Of a stretch of 64,000 bases of DNA, positions 18,487 to 26,843 are shown piece by piece. Source of the DNA: Pedobacter ghigonis (GTDB lineage Bacteria; Bacteroidota; Bacteroidia; Sphingobacteriales; Sphingobacteriaceae); assembly GCF_903166585.1 (NCBI RefSeq), contig NZ_CAESCM010000004.1, forward strand, positions 1-64,000, written 5' to 3'. The position numbers and the translations under genes were made by a program. Position 1 is the stretch's first letter, and each line of letters begins with the position of its first letter. The notes below the pieces were generated by a model. The model made no database searches and was not told where the DNA came from. It saw only the letters and a program-made list of their open reading frames with translations.

Positions 18487-19625
18487 TATTTAAACAACCC
18501 TTTTTCTTTCATTTCAGTAATACTCGCTTCGTATTTACTTTCTTTAATTTCTTGTGTAAGTACCCATTCAGTAAATTTCTTAATACCATTTTCAAAATTG
18601 TACTCAGGCTCAAATCCAAGCAGTGCTTTTATCTTGGTAAGATCGGCATAGTTATGACGGATGTCACCCAGCCTGTAGTTTCCCGATATTTTTACATTTG
18701 TATCAGCACCATAATTTTTTATAAGCGTGTCAGCTACAGTAATAACATCGGTAGCTTCACCTGTACCTACATTAAATACTTCACTATTTGCTTCTTCTTT
18801 TTCAAGGCCAAGAATTGTAGCAGCAACTACGTCATCTATATATACAAAATCACGTGTTTCTTTACCGTCTTCAAAAATATTGATGTCTTTACCATTCTTG
18901 ATAAGCGTTGAGAAAATAGACAGGATGCCTGTATAAGGATTTGATAATGATTGACCCGGACCATAAACATTCTGATACCTAAAAGCTACGGGAGCAATTC
19001 CTATTGTAGGGCAAACAGTCATGATCATTTGTTCCTGGTTCTGTTTTGTAATACCATATACAGAAGATGGGTGAATTTTAGACTCCTCATCTGTCGCAAC
19101 CAGCTGTAGAGGTTTTGTTGCTCCTTTGTATTTCACTTCAAAATCTCCTGAAGTCATATATTCATCAGTCCTATGTTTAGGATAAACATAAGCATTTAAG
19201 TCTTCAGACCAATATCTGCCCTCTCCATAAATAGACCTTGAAGAAGCAATAACAACTTTTTTAACCGAATGCTTTCCATTGGCAAGCAGGTCAAGCATTA
19301 ATGCAGTACCACCAATATTAACATCGGTATACTTCTGAATTTCATACATAGACTGGCCTGTACCTGTTTCGGCAGCAAAATGTACTATAGCATCCTGGCC
19401 TGCTAGGGCCTGATTCCAGTCTTCTTTTGAGGTAACTGTCCCCTTGATAAACTTTACTTTTCCTTTTATTTTCAAAAATAAAAAAGAATTCTCTTCGGCA
19501 TTCTCACCATGAATTTGTGGCGACAAAGTATCAAGTACAGTTACATTATATCCTTTATCAATTAATTGCAAAGACAGGTTAGAGCCTATAAATCCGGCAC
19601 CGCCGGTAATTAGAATGTTTTTCAT
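18486..19625 (-). CDS. Extended-SDR epimerase, dTDP-L-rhamnose 4-epimerase-like
   Basis: 379 residues. NAD-binding ITGGAGFIGS (5-14), HFAAETGTGQSMYEI (about 82-96), Ser-Ser-Arg then YGITK (about 190) giving the S-Y-K triad, and RDFVYIDDV near residue 255. The GxGQSMYEI signature, the insertion after SIYGEG and the NVYGPGQ(S/A)LSNPYTG segment are those of dTDP-L-rhamnose 4-epimerases, which form dTDP-6-deoxy-L-talose. With rfbBCDA in the same locus this is plausible, though other NDP-sugar epimerases cannot be excluded. The C-terminal 20 residues form a charged extension. Confidence 0.65.
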   Translation of the reverse strand: MKNILITGGAGFIGSNLSLQLIDKGYNVTVLDTLSPQIHGENAEENSFLFLKIKGKVKFIKGTVTSKEDWNQALAGQDAIVHFAAETGTGQSMYEIQKYTDVNIGGTALMLDLLANGKHSVKKVVIASSRSIYGEGRYWSEDLNAYVYPKHRTDEYMTSGDFEVKYKGATKPLQLVATDEESKIHPSSVYGITKQNQEQMIMTVCPTIGIAPVAFRYQNVYGPGQSLSNPYTGILSIFSTLIKNGKDINIFEDGKETRDFVYIDDVVAATILGLEKEEANSEVFNVGTGEATDVITVADTLIKNYGADTNVKISGNYRLGDIRHNYADLTKIKALLGFEPEYNFENGIKKFTEWVLTQEIKESKYEASITEMKEKGLFK

Positions 19626-19636
19626 TTTATCTTATT

Positions 19637-20239
19637 TTATTTTAAAAAATCGCCTTTTTCATCTGTTTTAAGCCACTCGCCCCTCTCAAAACAATATCGC
19701 TTAATAATTTTTGCCGGAGCACCCACAACAATACAAAAATCAGGAATAATTCCCGAAACTATGCTATTAGCCCCTATAGTACAATGTTTGCCAATATTAC
19801 TTCCTGGCAAAATTACCGAATTATTATAAATTTTGCAGTCATCACCTATTGATACAGGTTTTACTTTTATCTTCTGCCTTTCAATGGGAAGGTTTATATC
19901 TTCATAAGGATGATGAATATCTGTTATAGTAACATTTGCAGCTATTCCAGTGTTTTTACCTATATATATACTTCCTGCGCAGGTCAAATGCAGGTTTTGT
20001 TGTATTGTACAAAAGTCATCTAATATAATATGAGGTGTAAAAACTTCCCCTTCATAACTTCTAAATCCTTCAATCCTTGCATGATAATTTATAGATACAT
20101 TATTATGAATCGAAATAAAACCAGGCGTAATTATTAACGGCTTTCTAACAATTACATTTCTCCCTAAATCTTTAAATGCAGGTTTATTCAAAACATACCA
20201 TATACGTCTGTACAGAGCCAAATAAATCCTTTCAAGCAT
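19637..20239 (-). CDS. Hexapeptide-repeat O-acyltransferase
   Basis: 200 residues. Left-handed beta-helix repeats (about 35-185), ending with the acetyltransferase signature IGANSIVSG and VVGAPAKIIKRY (about 150-185), with ITDIHHPYED (about 110-119) carrying the likely catalytic His. It resembles CapG/WcaF-type enzymes that O-acetylate sugars during capsule assembly, with acetyl-CoA as donor. It is nearly contiguous with the upstream glycosyltransferase gene. Confidence 0.75.
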   Translation of the reverse strand: MLERIYLALYRRIWYVLNKPAFKDLGRNVIVRKPLIITPGFISIHNNVSINYHARIEGFRSYEGEVFTPHIILDDFCTIQQNLHLTCAGSIYIGKNTGIAANVTITDIHHPYEDINLPIERQKIKVKPVSIGDDCKIYNNSVILPGSNIGKHCTIGANSIVSGIIPDFCIVVGAPAKIIKRYCFERGEWLKTDEKGDFLK

Positions 20240-20240
20240 A

Positions 20241-21605
20241 TTACATTTTTTTTATAAAGTCATTAAACATTCCTTCCTTAAACGGCTCAAACATAATACA
20301 TTCCTCAGAATCTATAAAATCATTCTTATCCAACTCACTTACATCAACTGCATTTTCAACAAGGTATACATTCGGATTATCTATAACATCCTGATGTGTC
20401 AGATAATCTTTAATTTTATAAAGATAGACCTTAACCTTATAATGTAGTGCTTCATATACCGCGGTAGACTGTATCGCAAAAATTGCTCTTGAAACGGAAA
20501 GTATTTCGCCCATAGATCTCTGAGATGCTATTACTTCGATTGTATCATAAGCTTCATACAATGATGTAATTATATTAAACTCCTCAAACTGGTTGGGATG
20601 TAGTTTTATACATATCGTGCCTTTATAGTCGTCTTTCAATAAGCTGTCTATAAAATACAGTAAATCATTGCTGTAAATATTTGCGAATATAATTGTAAGA
20701 TCATATTCTTTTGATTCATTGACTGTTCTCTTTGCATAAAAATTATTCCCCATTGGAATGATATTCTTTACCGGATAGTTTAAATTGCCGGTCCAGAAAT
20801 CTGAAAAAGAGAAAAACGTATTAGGGAAAGTTTTCAATTCTCCCGATTGAATAGTATCTGGATACGAATACGCAGGATGCACATATCCTATGAGTCCATG
20901 CTGAAGTTCAATAACCGGAATATTCAATTTATTAGCCGCCAAAAACAATCCTTTCTGGATTCCATTCTGAACAATAAATATAGCTTTAGGTCTTATCCTC
21001 CTGAACAAACGCCAATAATAGGCATTGGAAATCTTATAGCTAATAATTAAAGCAGCTATATCATTTGTAAGATTGAGATCAATGTTAAACTCGCAATTTA
21101 ATATCTCTACAATTTTAAAAGATTCGGAAGTCTTTTTAGTAAACTTTTGCTTTATTCGCCATTTGTATGTCGCCATCAGTAGTCCAAAATCAAAAACCGA
21201 CTTATAACGACTATTAGCAGTATCTTTATTAAAACTCTCAATCATTAAAGAATCATTATAGATAATGCTTAATATGTCATCAGATATAACATCTGAATCT
21301 TTTTTATTAACATCCTTATTTCTTGAGGCCGTAAAGCAAATGTACTTGTATTTCTGTAGGGTTTTTAGATAAAAATTGATGTATCCCAAAACATTGCCAA
21401 ACAAAATAGAGAGCATGGTCAGTTTAGATCTTTTCGCATTTACAATAGGTAAAAGCTTAGTATCGCAAACCTTAAAATACAGTAAGTAAAAAACATCGTG
21501 CCTTACAATATCCCAATACAATATCCCCTCACTGTTTTTCTCTTCAAAAAAACTATTGGCGGTTTCAATCTTCTGAAATTTATCTGTAAACTCTATTATA
21601 TCCAT
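20241..21605 (-). CDS. GT-B-type glycosyltransferase, possible CMP-nonulosonate transferase
   Basis: 454 residues, no close family recognised. It looks like a two-domain GT-B protein: an all-alpha/beta N-terminal half, IELQHGLIG (about 232-240), then IKLHPNQ (about 333-339) and AIQSTAVYEAL (about 377-387). A His-Pro pair followed by a Ser/Thr-rich loop is typical of enzymes using CMP- or CDP-activated donors (bacterial sialyltransferases, Kdo transferases, TagF). As the locus makes a CMP-nonulosonic acid and no other gene suits its transfer, this is the best candidate. It could also be another capsule transferase. It abuts the acyltransferase gene with no gap. Confidence 0.5.
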   Translation of the reverse strand: MDIIEFTDKFQKIETANSFFEEKNSEGILYWDIVRHDVFYLLYFKVCDTKLLPIVNAKRSKLTMLSILFGNVLGYINFYLKTLQKYKYICFTASRNKDVNKKDSDVISDDILSIIYNDSLMIESFNKDTANSRYKSVFDFGLLMATYKWRIKQKFTKKTSESFKIVEILNCEFNIDLNLTNDIAALIISYKISNAYYWRLFRRIRPKAIFIVQNGIQKGLFLAANKLNIPVIELQHGLIGYVHPAYSYPDTIQSGELKTFPNTFFSFSDFWTGNLNYPVKNIIPMGNNFYAKRTVNESKEYDLTIIFANIYSNDLLYFIDSLLKDDYKGTICIKLHPNQFEEFNIITSLYEAYDTIEVIASQRSMGEILSVSRAIFAIQSTAVYEALHYKVKVYLYKIKDYLTHQDVIDNPNVYLVENAVDVSELDKNDFIDSEECIMFEPFKEGMFNDFIKKM

Positions 21606-22115
21606 TTAAATATCATAATTCTTATACCTTAAGATCTTAGCAGGTATACCTCCTACTATTGCATTCTCAGGGACATCTTTAGTTACTACTGAATTCGCTC
21701 CGACTATTGCATTACTCCCTATAGTAACACCTGGGGAAACTAGAACATTAACGCCAATCCAAACCGCGTCTTTAATTATAACATTTCCAAGCTTAGGTTT
21801 TATCTCATCTTTTAGATTGTAATCGCAATCAACTTCTGAGGATTGTGTCCAAATGCTAAAGAAAGGACCAATGCTACAATTTTTACCAATGTTAATCTCA
21901 CATCCTTCAGATGCCTGCAACACAGAGTATCTGCCTACATAACTATCTCTCCCCAAATCTATTTTGCCTGCGCCATACATCAAAACCCCTTCTCCATTAA
22001 AGTAAAAAGATGGATGTATGGTATATATAGACCGGTAACTATCATATACATTTTGCTGATAGCTCTCTTTGAATAAGGAGAATATTTTAGCAATTATTTT
22101 TTTTACAATACCCAT
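21606..22115 (-). CDS. Hexapeptide-repeat acyltransferase
   Basis: 169 residues from ATG 22115, the start 4 bp after the wzx stop; an earlier in-frame ATG at 22187 would overlap wzx by 68 bp and add an unrelated hydrophobic stretch. The repeats (IGKNCSIGPFF, IKDAVWIGVNVLVSPGVTIGSNAIVGANSVVTKD, the latter given here in part: IGVNVLVSPGVTIG) and the end VGGIPAKILRYK are classic for acetyl-CoA-dependent sugar O-acetyltransferases. The first codons hold a run of eight A (GTAAAAAAAATAATT), a possible slippage site. Confidence 0.72.
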   Translation of the reverse strand: MGIVKKIIAKIFSLFKESYQQNVYDSYRSIYTIHPSFYFNGEGVLMYGAGKIDLGRDSYVGRYSVLQASEGCEINIGKNCSIGPFFSIWTQSSEVDCDYNLKDEIKPKLGNVIIKDAVWIGVNVLVSPGVTIGSNAIVGANSVVTKDVPENAIVGGIPAKILRYKNYDI

Positions 22116-22119
22116 ACTA

Positions 22120-23382
22120 TCAGTGTTGTTTTTTTGAAAAAGCACTAAACCAAGGCAAAGGATAAATGCTGTGACAATAAATCGCAATAGAAGAGAAAAA
22201 GACCAGATAACTTACAGCAAGCGTAATGGCCGCACCAATTGGGCCAAATTTAGGAACAAGTAAAAAGTTCAATCCTAGATTTATGGCAACATTTGCAAAT
22301 GACATATAAAAAAGGATTTTTGTCTTTTTTAGGTAGAAAATTATATTTGCAAATAGCAGATACATACCCTGAAAAAAATATCCTAACGTAATCCATATCA
22401 CATACTTAGAGCCTTCTGCAAATTTAGCATCTACAAACCATTCAAAAATAAATGGTGTAAGTATCCAAAGAGACAGAACAGTAACTACCATAAGACCAAT
22501 AAAACCGAAGTAAACCTTTACAACTTTTGACTTTGACTCATGTGTGTTTTGAGTAAACAATTCATAACTAAATGGTATAATTGCATTAGCAAAGGCTCCG
22601 CATAAGATTGATATCGCTGAACCTATAACGTATCCTATATTATAAATACCCAAAACGTCTTTCCCGTAAAAATGATCTATAAACATCCTGTCAGACATAT
22701 TTATTACCATGCATCCAAAAATATGGGGAACAAGGGGTAAACCAAACATCAAGGAATCTTTCATATTAAAGGAGCTGATTTTTTTCGTCAGCAAATTCCT
22801 TTTTTTCAGCATTATGTACAATGCTATAACCGAAAAAATAGCAATTGATAAATATTGTCCAATAAATCTACCCTCATATCCGTATTTAAATACAATAACA
22901 AGTAAAATTGATAGTGCAACATTTAGCATTGAAGAGGATAAGCTAAACGTTATATATTTAGCAGCTTCATCTTTAATCTGATAATCAATAAGCAATAACG
23001 AATTAAAAAACGATAAAAAACAGGAAATAGGTATTGCAAGTACCCATATAGCGGGAACATCGAAGTAATGCTCTATTTGTGTGTGGAAAATAGCTGTTAC
23101 TAAAGTTAAAAAGAAGGCAATAAAAAATGGAGGTATAATAGAAGAAGTAAAATAACTCGAATAATTTTCTTTTTCACCTTTAAAATAAGCAACAGATATT
23201 GCCCCTTGAATACCTAGTGTAACCAAGGGTAATACAAAACTCGAAATTGATGCTAATAATGCTAAAATACCGAAGTCTTTAGGCACAAGATAAAATGTGA
23301 AAACTGGCAGTAAAAAAAAAGCTATGCCCCTTTCTATGAAAGAGGCAATGGTATAAAGGGAAAAAGACTTTAATAATTTCAT
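22120..23382 (-). CDS. wzx: Flippase Wzx (polysaccharide transporter)
   Basis: 420 residues with about twelve membrane helices. It belongs to the MOP superfamily polysaccharide transporters that move undecaprenyl-linked repeat units across the inner membrane. The N-terminal SFSLYTIASFIERGIAFF and FGILALLASISSF segments are characteristic. It is 47 bp downstream of the amidotransferase gene and is followed by an acyltransferase 4 bp later. Confidence 0.9.
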   Translation of the reverse strand: MKLLKSFSLYTIASFIERGIAFFLLPVFTFYLVPKDFGILALLASISSFVLPLVTLGIQGAISVAYFKGEKENYSSYFTSSIIPPFFIAFFLTLVTAIFHTQIEHYFDVPAIWVLAIPISCFLSFFNSLLLIDYQIKDEAAKYITFSLSSSMLNVALSILLVIVFKYGYEGRFIGQYLSIAIFSVIALYIMLKKRNLLTKKISSFNMKDSLMFGLPLVPHIFGCMVINMSDRMFIDHFYGKDVLGIYNIGYVIGSAISILCGAFANAIIPFSYELFTQNTHESKSKVVKVYFGFIGLMVVTVLSLWILTPFIFEWFVDAKFAEGSKYVIWITLGYFFQGMYLLFANIIFYLKKTKILFYMSFANVAINLGLNFLLVPKFGPIGAAITLAVSYLVFFSSIAIYCHSIYPLPWFSAFSKKQH

Positions 23383-23429
23383 CTAATAGCGTTCTTGAAA
23401 AATTACAAAAAAATATCTGCTATTTTTCT

Positions 23430-24659
23430 CTAATCGTCAAGCCCTTTCCCAGCAACATTATGTCTTAATTTCCACTCCCCGTTTTCACCCTTGCCCCATA
23501 AGTGCGGAGATCTGAATTTATCACATAGCTCGTGGAAATGCTCCGACTCCATGCCTATATATTCCATAACGTCGTTGAAGTAACGATCCGGGAATTCACC
23601 GTCAAAACGGTTTACGAGCGCAACGCCTTCTTCTCTGGTAAGGTGTCTGTTCCTGATTTCCTGAGAAGCATCATATGTAGCTCTTCCTATACCAAATTTA
23701 ATATAAGTAGTATAGAAGTGAAGATCATCGATCTTATCATCAATACCACTATATTTACTAAAAGTACCCTGAGTCCTGTGAGGCCTTGCTTTAAAACCTG
23801 TATTTTCAACAGCATAATAATACACTTCCTGAGGAGTCCATTTCAAATAATAACCTAAATAATGAACCTCAATATTAGCTCTTTCAAGATCTTCTGCCCT
23901 TGGAGGAAGATATGCCATAAGGTCACTTAACTTCACATCATATTTTTCCATAAGTTCTTTAATAGAAACACCTGCAAGGTAAATCTCGTCAAGTTTATCA
24001 AAACTGTGGTATGACTTATCTCTTAGAGATGTCATGTTATCAGCTATAGGATTACCATATTCTGCTTCATTTTCTCCATAAAAAATAAGGCTTATACCAT
24101 GTTGTGCAGCAATTTTTGGAGCAAGGTTTTTTTGCCCTAATATAAAAGTCTGGAAAGGGTGCATTAAATTTTCTATAGACAGCTTGGTAAGCAATTTCAT
24201 TACTTTACCATTACGGTAAAATGAAATGTTATCAAAGCCACTATCTAACCAGTTTCTCCAGTTTTGTAGACCATAATCAGTATATAAAATTGGGGGCCAG
24301 GTAACTGTCAAAGGATTCATTCCGTACTTATATTTAAGTACGTGTGCCTGGTATGCACTGTCTTTACCTCCACTGCCCGGTACAAGGCAGTCATAAGAAC
24401 CATCATTTTTTCTGTGCTTATCAAGAAGTTTTATAAGCTCCTCTTCACGCATTCCCCAATTAATATTATCCTTAATCTCTGCAGTTCTACAAGCATCACA
24501 AATCCCTTCCTCATCAAAGTTCATAGTTACTTTTTTACTATCAATGGTATGCTTAAACTCAACCGTAGACGCCGGCCTTTGATTAGACATTACACATTTT
24601 GTACAGAACTTTACATCATGCGGCAGACCATAGTAGGTCTCAAATTTATTCTCTGACAT
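23430..24659 (-). CDS. N-acetyl sugar amidotransferase (WbuX/PseA family)
   Basis: 409 residues. An N-terminal zinc-ribbon-like pair CTKC (19-22) and CDAC (54-57) is followed by the ATP-pyrophosphatase P-loop PGSGGKDS (94-101). The family converts an N-acetyl group on a sugar to N-acetimidoyl (acetamidino), with ammonia from a HisH/HisF-like pair, as in WbpG-HisH2-HisF2 of Pseudomonas and PseA of Campylobacter. The HisH-like gene overlaps it by one base and the HisF-like gene lies next, forming an intact cassette. The likely substrate is the nonulosonic acid or its CMP form. Confidence 0.88.
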   Translation of the reverse strand: MSENKFETYYGLPHDVKFCTKCVMSNQRPASTVEFKHTIDSKKVTMNFDEEGICDACRTAEIKDNINWGMREEELIKLLDKHRKNDGSYDCLVPGSGGKDSAYQAHVLKYKYGMNPLTVTWPPILYTDYGLQNWRNWLDSGFDNISFYRNGKVMKLLTKLSIENLMHPFQTFILGQKNLAPKIAAQHGISLIFYGENEAEYGNPIADNMTSLRDKSYHSFDKLDEIYLAGVSIKELMEKYDVKLSDLMAYLPPRAEDLERANIEVHYLGYYLKWTPQEVYYYAVENTGFKARPHRTQGTFSKYSGIDDKIDDLHFYTTYIKFGIGRATYDASQEIRNRHLTREEGVALVNRFDGEFPDRYFNDVMEYIGMESEHFHELCDKFRSPHLWGKGENGEWKLRHNVAGKGLDD

Positions 24660-25315
24660 TATAATAAGTTATTGGTTATTGCCCAGTTTTTATAAATTGA
24701 AACGCCTTTGTCGGCGCTTTTCTCAGGATGAAATTGTGTTGCAAAAATATTATCCTTTATAACCGATGAACAAAATTCAATATCATCATAATTGGTTAAA
24801 GTTAATCTAATTGCATTATCATCAGGTTTTACATAATAAGAATGCACAAAATACATGAAATCGTTATTATCAAGCTCATGCAGTGGTGTTTTACTCCAGT
24901 CATAATTATCTGCATAGATCCTATTCCATGCAATGTGCGGAACTTTTATCTTTCTGTCTTCGAATTGCTCGGGAAATCTTTTTATTATTCCCGGGATAAG
25001 ATCAAGGCCTTTACCCGTTCCAAATTCTTCACTTTCAGTAAAGAGTAATTGCTGTCCAAGGCATATCCCAAACAATGGCTTACCCGCATTAACCATATCT
25101 TTAATGGGGTTTTCTATATCCAGGTTCTTAAGATTATTCATAGCCTCATTAAAAGCTCCTACACCTGGTAATATAAGCGCATCAGCATTAAGAATATCTT
25201 CTTTATCAGAAGATATTTTCGCATTCATTCCTACAGTATCACATGCCTGTTTAACACTGAACAAATTACCTAGCTGATAGTCTATTATAACTACTTTTTT
25301 CTTACTGTTATCCAT
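24659..25315 (-). CDS. hisH: HisH-like glutaminase subunit (sugar-amidation type)
   Basis: 218 residues from ATG 25315, which shares one base with the hisF-like stop (TAATG); an ATG 12 bp upstream is less likely. Class I glutaminase with the full Cys-His-Glu triad: GICLGQQ (Cys85) and QFHPEKS (His196, Glu198). It should release ammonia from glutamine and pass it through the HisF-like barrel. Since no other his genes are nearby and the amidotransferase follows, it serves amidino-group formation and not histidine synthesis. Confidence 0.85.
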   Translation of the reverse strand: MDNSKKKVVIIDYQLGNLFSVKQACDTVGMNAKISSDKEDILNADALILPGVGAFNEAMNNLKNLDIENPIKDMVNAGKPLFGICLGQQLLFTESEEFGTGKGLDLIPGIIKRFPEQFEDRKIKVPHIAWNRIYADNYDWSKTPLHELDNNDFMYFVHSYYVKPDDNAIRLTLTNYDDIEFCSSVIKDNIFATQFHPEKSADKGVSIYKNWAITNNLL

Positions 25316-26160
25316 TATAATCTGCACTCTATTTCGTTAGCCAATAACTCTTTCTTCACATCGGTAATACTACAAGGTTCAAATGTATGGAAATTTCTTT
25401 TTTGTTTCAAAAACTCAACATTCCCTTCCAGATCTGATGCTGTAGATTCGTTTTCTTTTATAAAATCATAATGAAACAAAGATGATATCATTACCGCGTC
25501 CGGATTGCTCTGTTTTAAAACATCAACCACATGTCGCTTATTGCCGGCACCACCATGAGCAATTACAGGTATACTCACCAAACTAGTTATTTTAGATATA
25601 AGGTCATTATCAAAGCCCTGGCCGGTTCCTTCCTTATCTACGGAGGTAATAACAATTTCTCCAGCTCCAAGCTCATCAACTTTCTGGGCCCATTCAAAAA
25701 CATCTACACCGGTATACTCACGTCCATTATCGGTATAAGCAAGATATTTGCCTTCAGACTCTTTTATGGCTTCAATTGCGACAACAATAGTAGAAGAGCC
25801 AAACATTCTTGAAGCCTCTTTGATAAGCTGTGGGTTCTTGATTGCAGCCGTATTAAGGCATACTTTATCTGCGCCTACACGAAGTACTTCTTTAATATCA
25901 GAAATTGACCTTAGGCCTCCTCCAACAGTAATGGGAATAAATATCTTTTTTGCTGTTTCAGTTATTATGTCATGAAGGCTGTTTCTTTCATATAAAGATG
26001 CTACAACATCCATGAACATTAATTCATCTGCCCCCTGTTCGTAATAATATTTGGCAAAATCTGATGGCTTACCTAACACCCTTAATCCTTCAAGATGTAT
26101 ACCCTTAACTAGATTAGGTCCTTTAATGTCTAATCGGGGTATTATTCTGGTTGTTTTCAT
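25315..26160 (-). CDS. hisF: HisF-like ammonia-channel protein (sugar-amidation type)
   Basis: 281 residues, a TIM barrel. Against the well-known Thermotoga HisF, Asp11 is kept (IIPRLDIKG) and the ammonia-gate residues Arg5, Glu46 and Lys99 are present, but the second catalytic acid Asp130 is Glu130 (VVAIEAIK). This fits a barrel that retains the ammonia tunnel while losing the ImGP synthase chemistry. The C-terminus is about 25 residues longer than true HisF. The gene overlaps legF by 4 bp and hisH by 1 bp. Confidence 0.85.
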   Translation of the reverse strand: MKTTRIIPRLDIKGPNLVKGIHLEGLRVLGKPSDFAKYYYEQGADELMFMDVVASLYERNSLHDIITETAKKIFIPITVGGGLRSISDIKEVLRVGADKVCLNTAAIKNPQLIKEASRMFGSSTIVVAIEAIKESEGKYLAYTDNGREYTGVDVFEWAQKVDELGAGEIVITSVDKEGTGQGFDNDLISKITSLVSIPVIAHGGAGNKRHVVDVLKQSNPDAVMISSLFHYDFIKENESTASDLEGNVEFLKQKRNFHTFEPCSITDVKKELLANEIECRL

Positions 26161-26843
26161 TTACTATTGTTTAAATAAAATTCTGCTAAATTCCAGTCTG
26201 CAAAAGTATCAATATCAATACTTCTTTCTTCAGGCATTATGATTTTTTTTATTTTTTTAAATTCACTAAGAGGTGATTTTTTAACAGCCTCCGCATTTAT
26301 AAGGTACATTGAGCCGTTCAACGCAAAAACCTGAGGACAGTCCTGCCTTCTTTCAAAATTTCCTTCTTTACTTTTTTTAAGGTAACCGTCGTCGTTTTCT
26401 TCAAAAAGCGTAAAGTAAGGATTCTCTTTTGAATACTTAACACTTACAACCATATCAGTATCTCCACTATAGTCTGCAATCAGATTTTTAAAATCTTCTT
26501 GGCTCCTAAAAGGAGATGTAGGCTGTAAAAGCAATATTGCATCAAAGCAGCAACCCTGATTTTCATAAAATTTCAGGGCATGCATAATAACATCATAAGA
26601 CGATGCTTTGTCTGTTGCGAGTTCTTCTGGTCTCTTAAAAGGAATCTTGACACCCATCCTATCTGCTATTGCAAAAACATCATCATCGTTGGTTGTGACA
26701 CAAATCATATCATCCCCCTTCATGTTTTCCAACGCAAATTCAATGCTATATGCAATAAGAGGCTTGTTTCCTAACAACTTTGTATTTTTGCCAGGCACCC
26801 CCTTTGAGCCTGCCCGTGCAGGAATCAGGTAAAGAATCCTCAT
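26157..26843 (-). CDS. legF: CMP-nonulosonic acid synthetase (LegF/NeuA family)
   Basis: 228 residues. N-terminal LIPARAGSKGVPGKN (about 6-20) is the CMP-sugar synthetase signature that binds CTP, followed by LLLQPTSPFR (about 103-112) and the conserved SIDIDTFADWNLAE end (about 210-223). It activates a sialic-acid-like sugar as its CMP derivative in the cytosol. It overlaps ptmE by 4 bp at its start and hisF by 4 bp at its end. LegF is preferred over NeuA or PseF because of the LegB, LegC, LegG, LegI and PtmE neighbours. Confidence 0.85.
   Translation of the reverse strand: MRILYLIPARAGSKGVPGKNTKLLGNKPLIAYSIEFALENMKGDDMICVTTNDDDVFAIADRMGVKIPFKRPEELATDKASSYDVIMHALKFYENQGCCFDAILLLQPTSPFRSQEDFKNLIADYSGDTDMVVSVKYSKENPYFTLFEENDDGYLKKSKEGNFERRQDCPQVFALNGSMYLINAEAVKKSPLSEFKKIKKIIMPEERSIDIDTFADWNLAEFYLNNSK

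Noticed and set aside
20241-22115. Other homopolymer runs (eight A in the acyltransferase start and at the end of the 454-residue gene) as phase-variation switches
   Set aside because: Runs of A or T of this length are expected in DNA so rich in AT; only the G tract in wzy stands out.
24659-26160. HisH and HisF homologues as part of a histidine operon
   Set aside because: No other his genes are near, the pair is fused by overlaps with an N-acetyl sugar amidotransferase, and the HisF homologue has Glu at the catalytic position 130.
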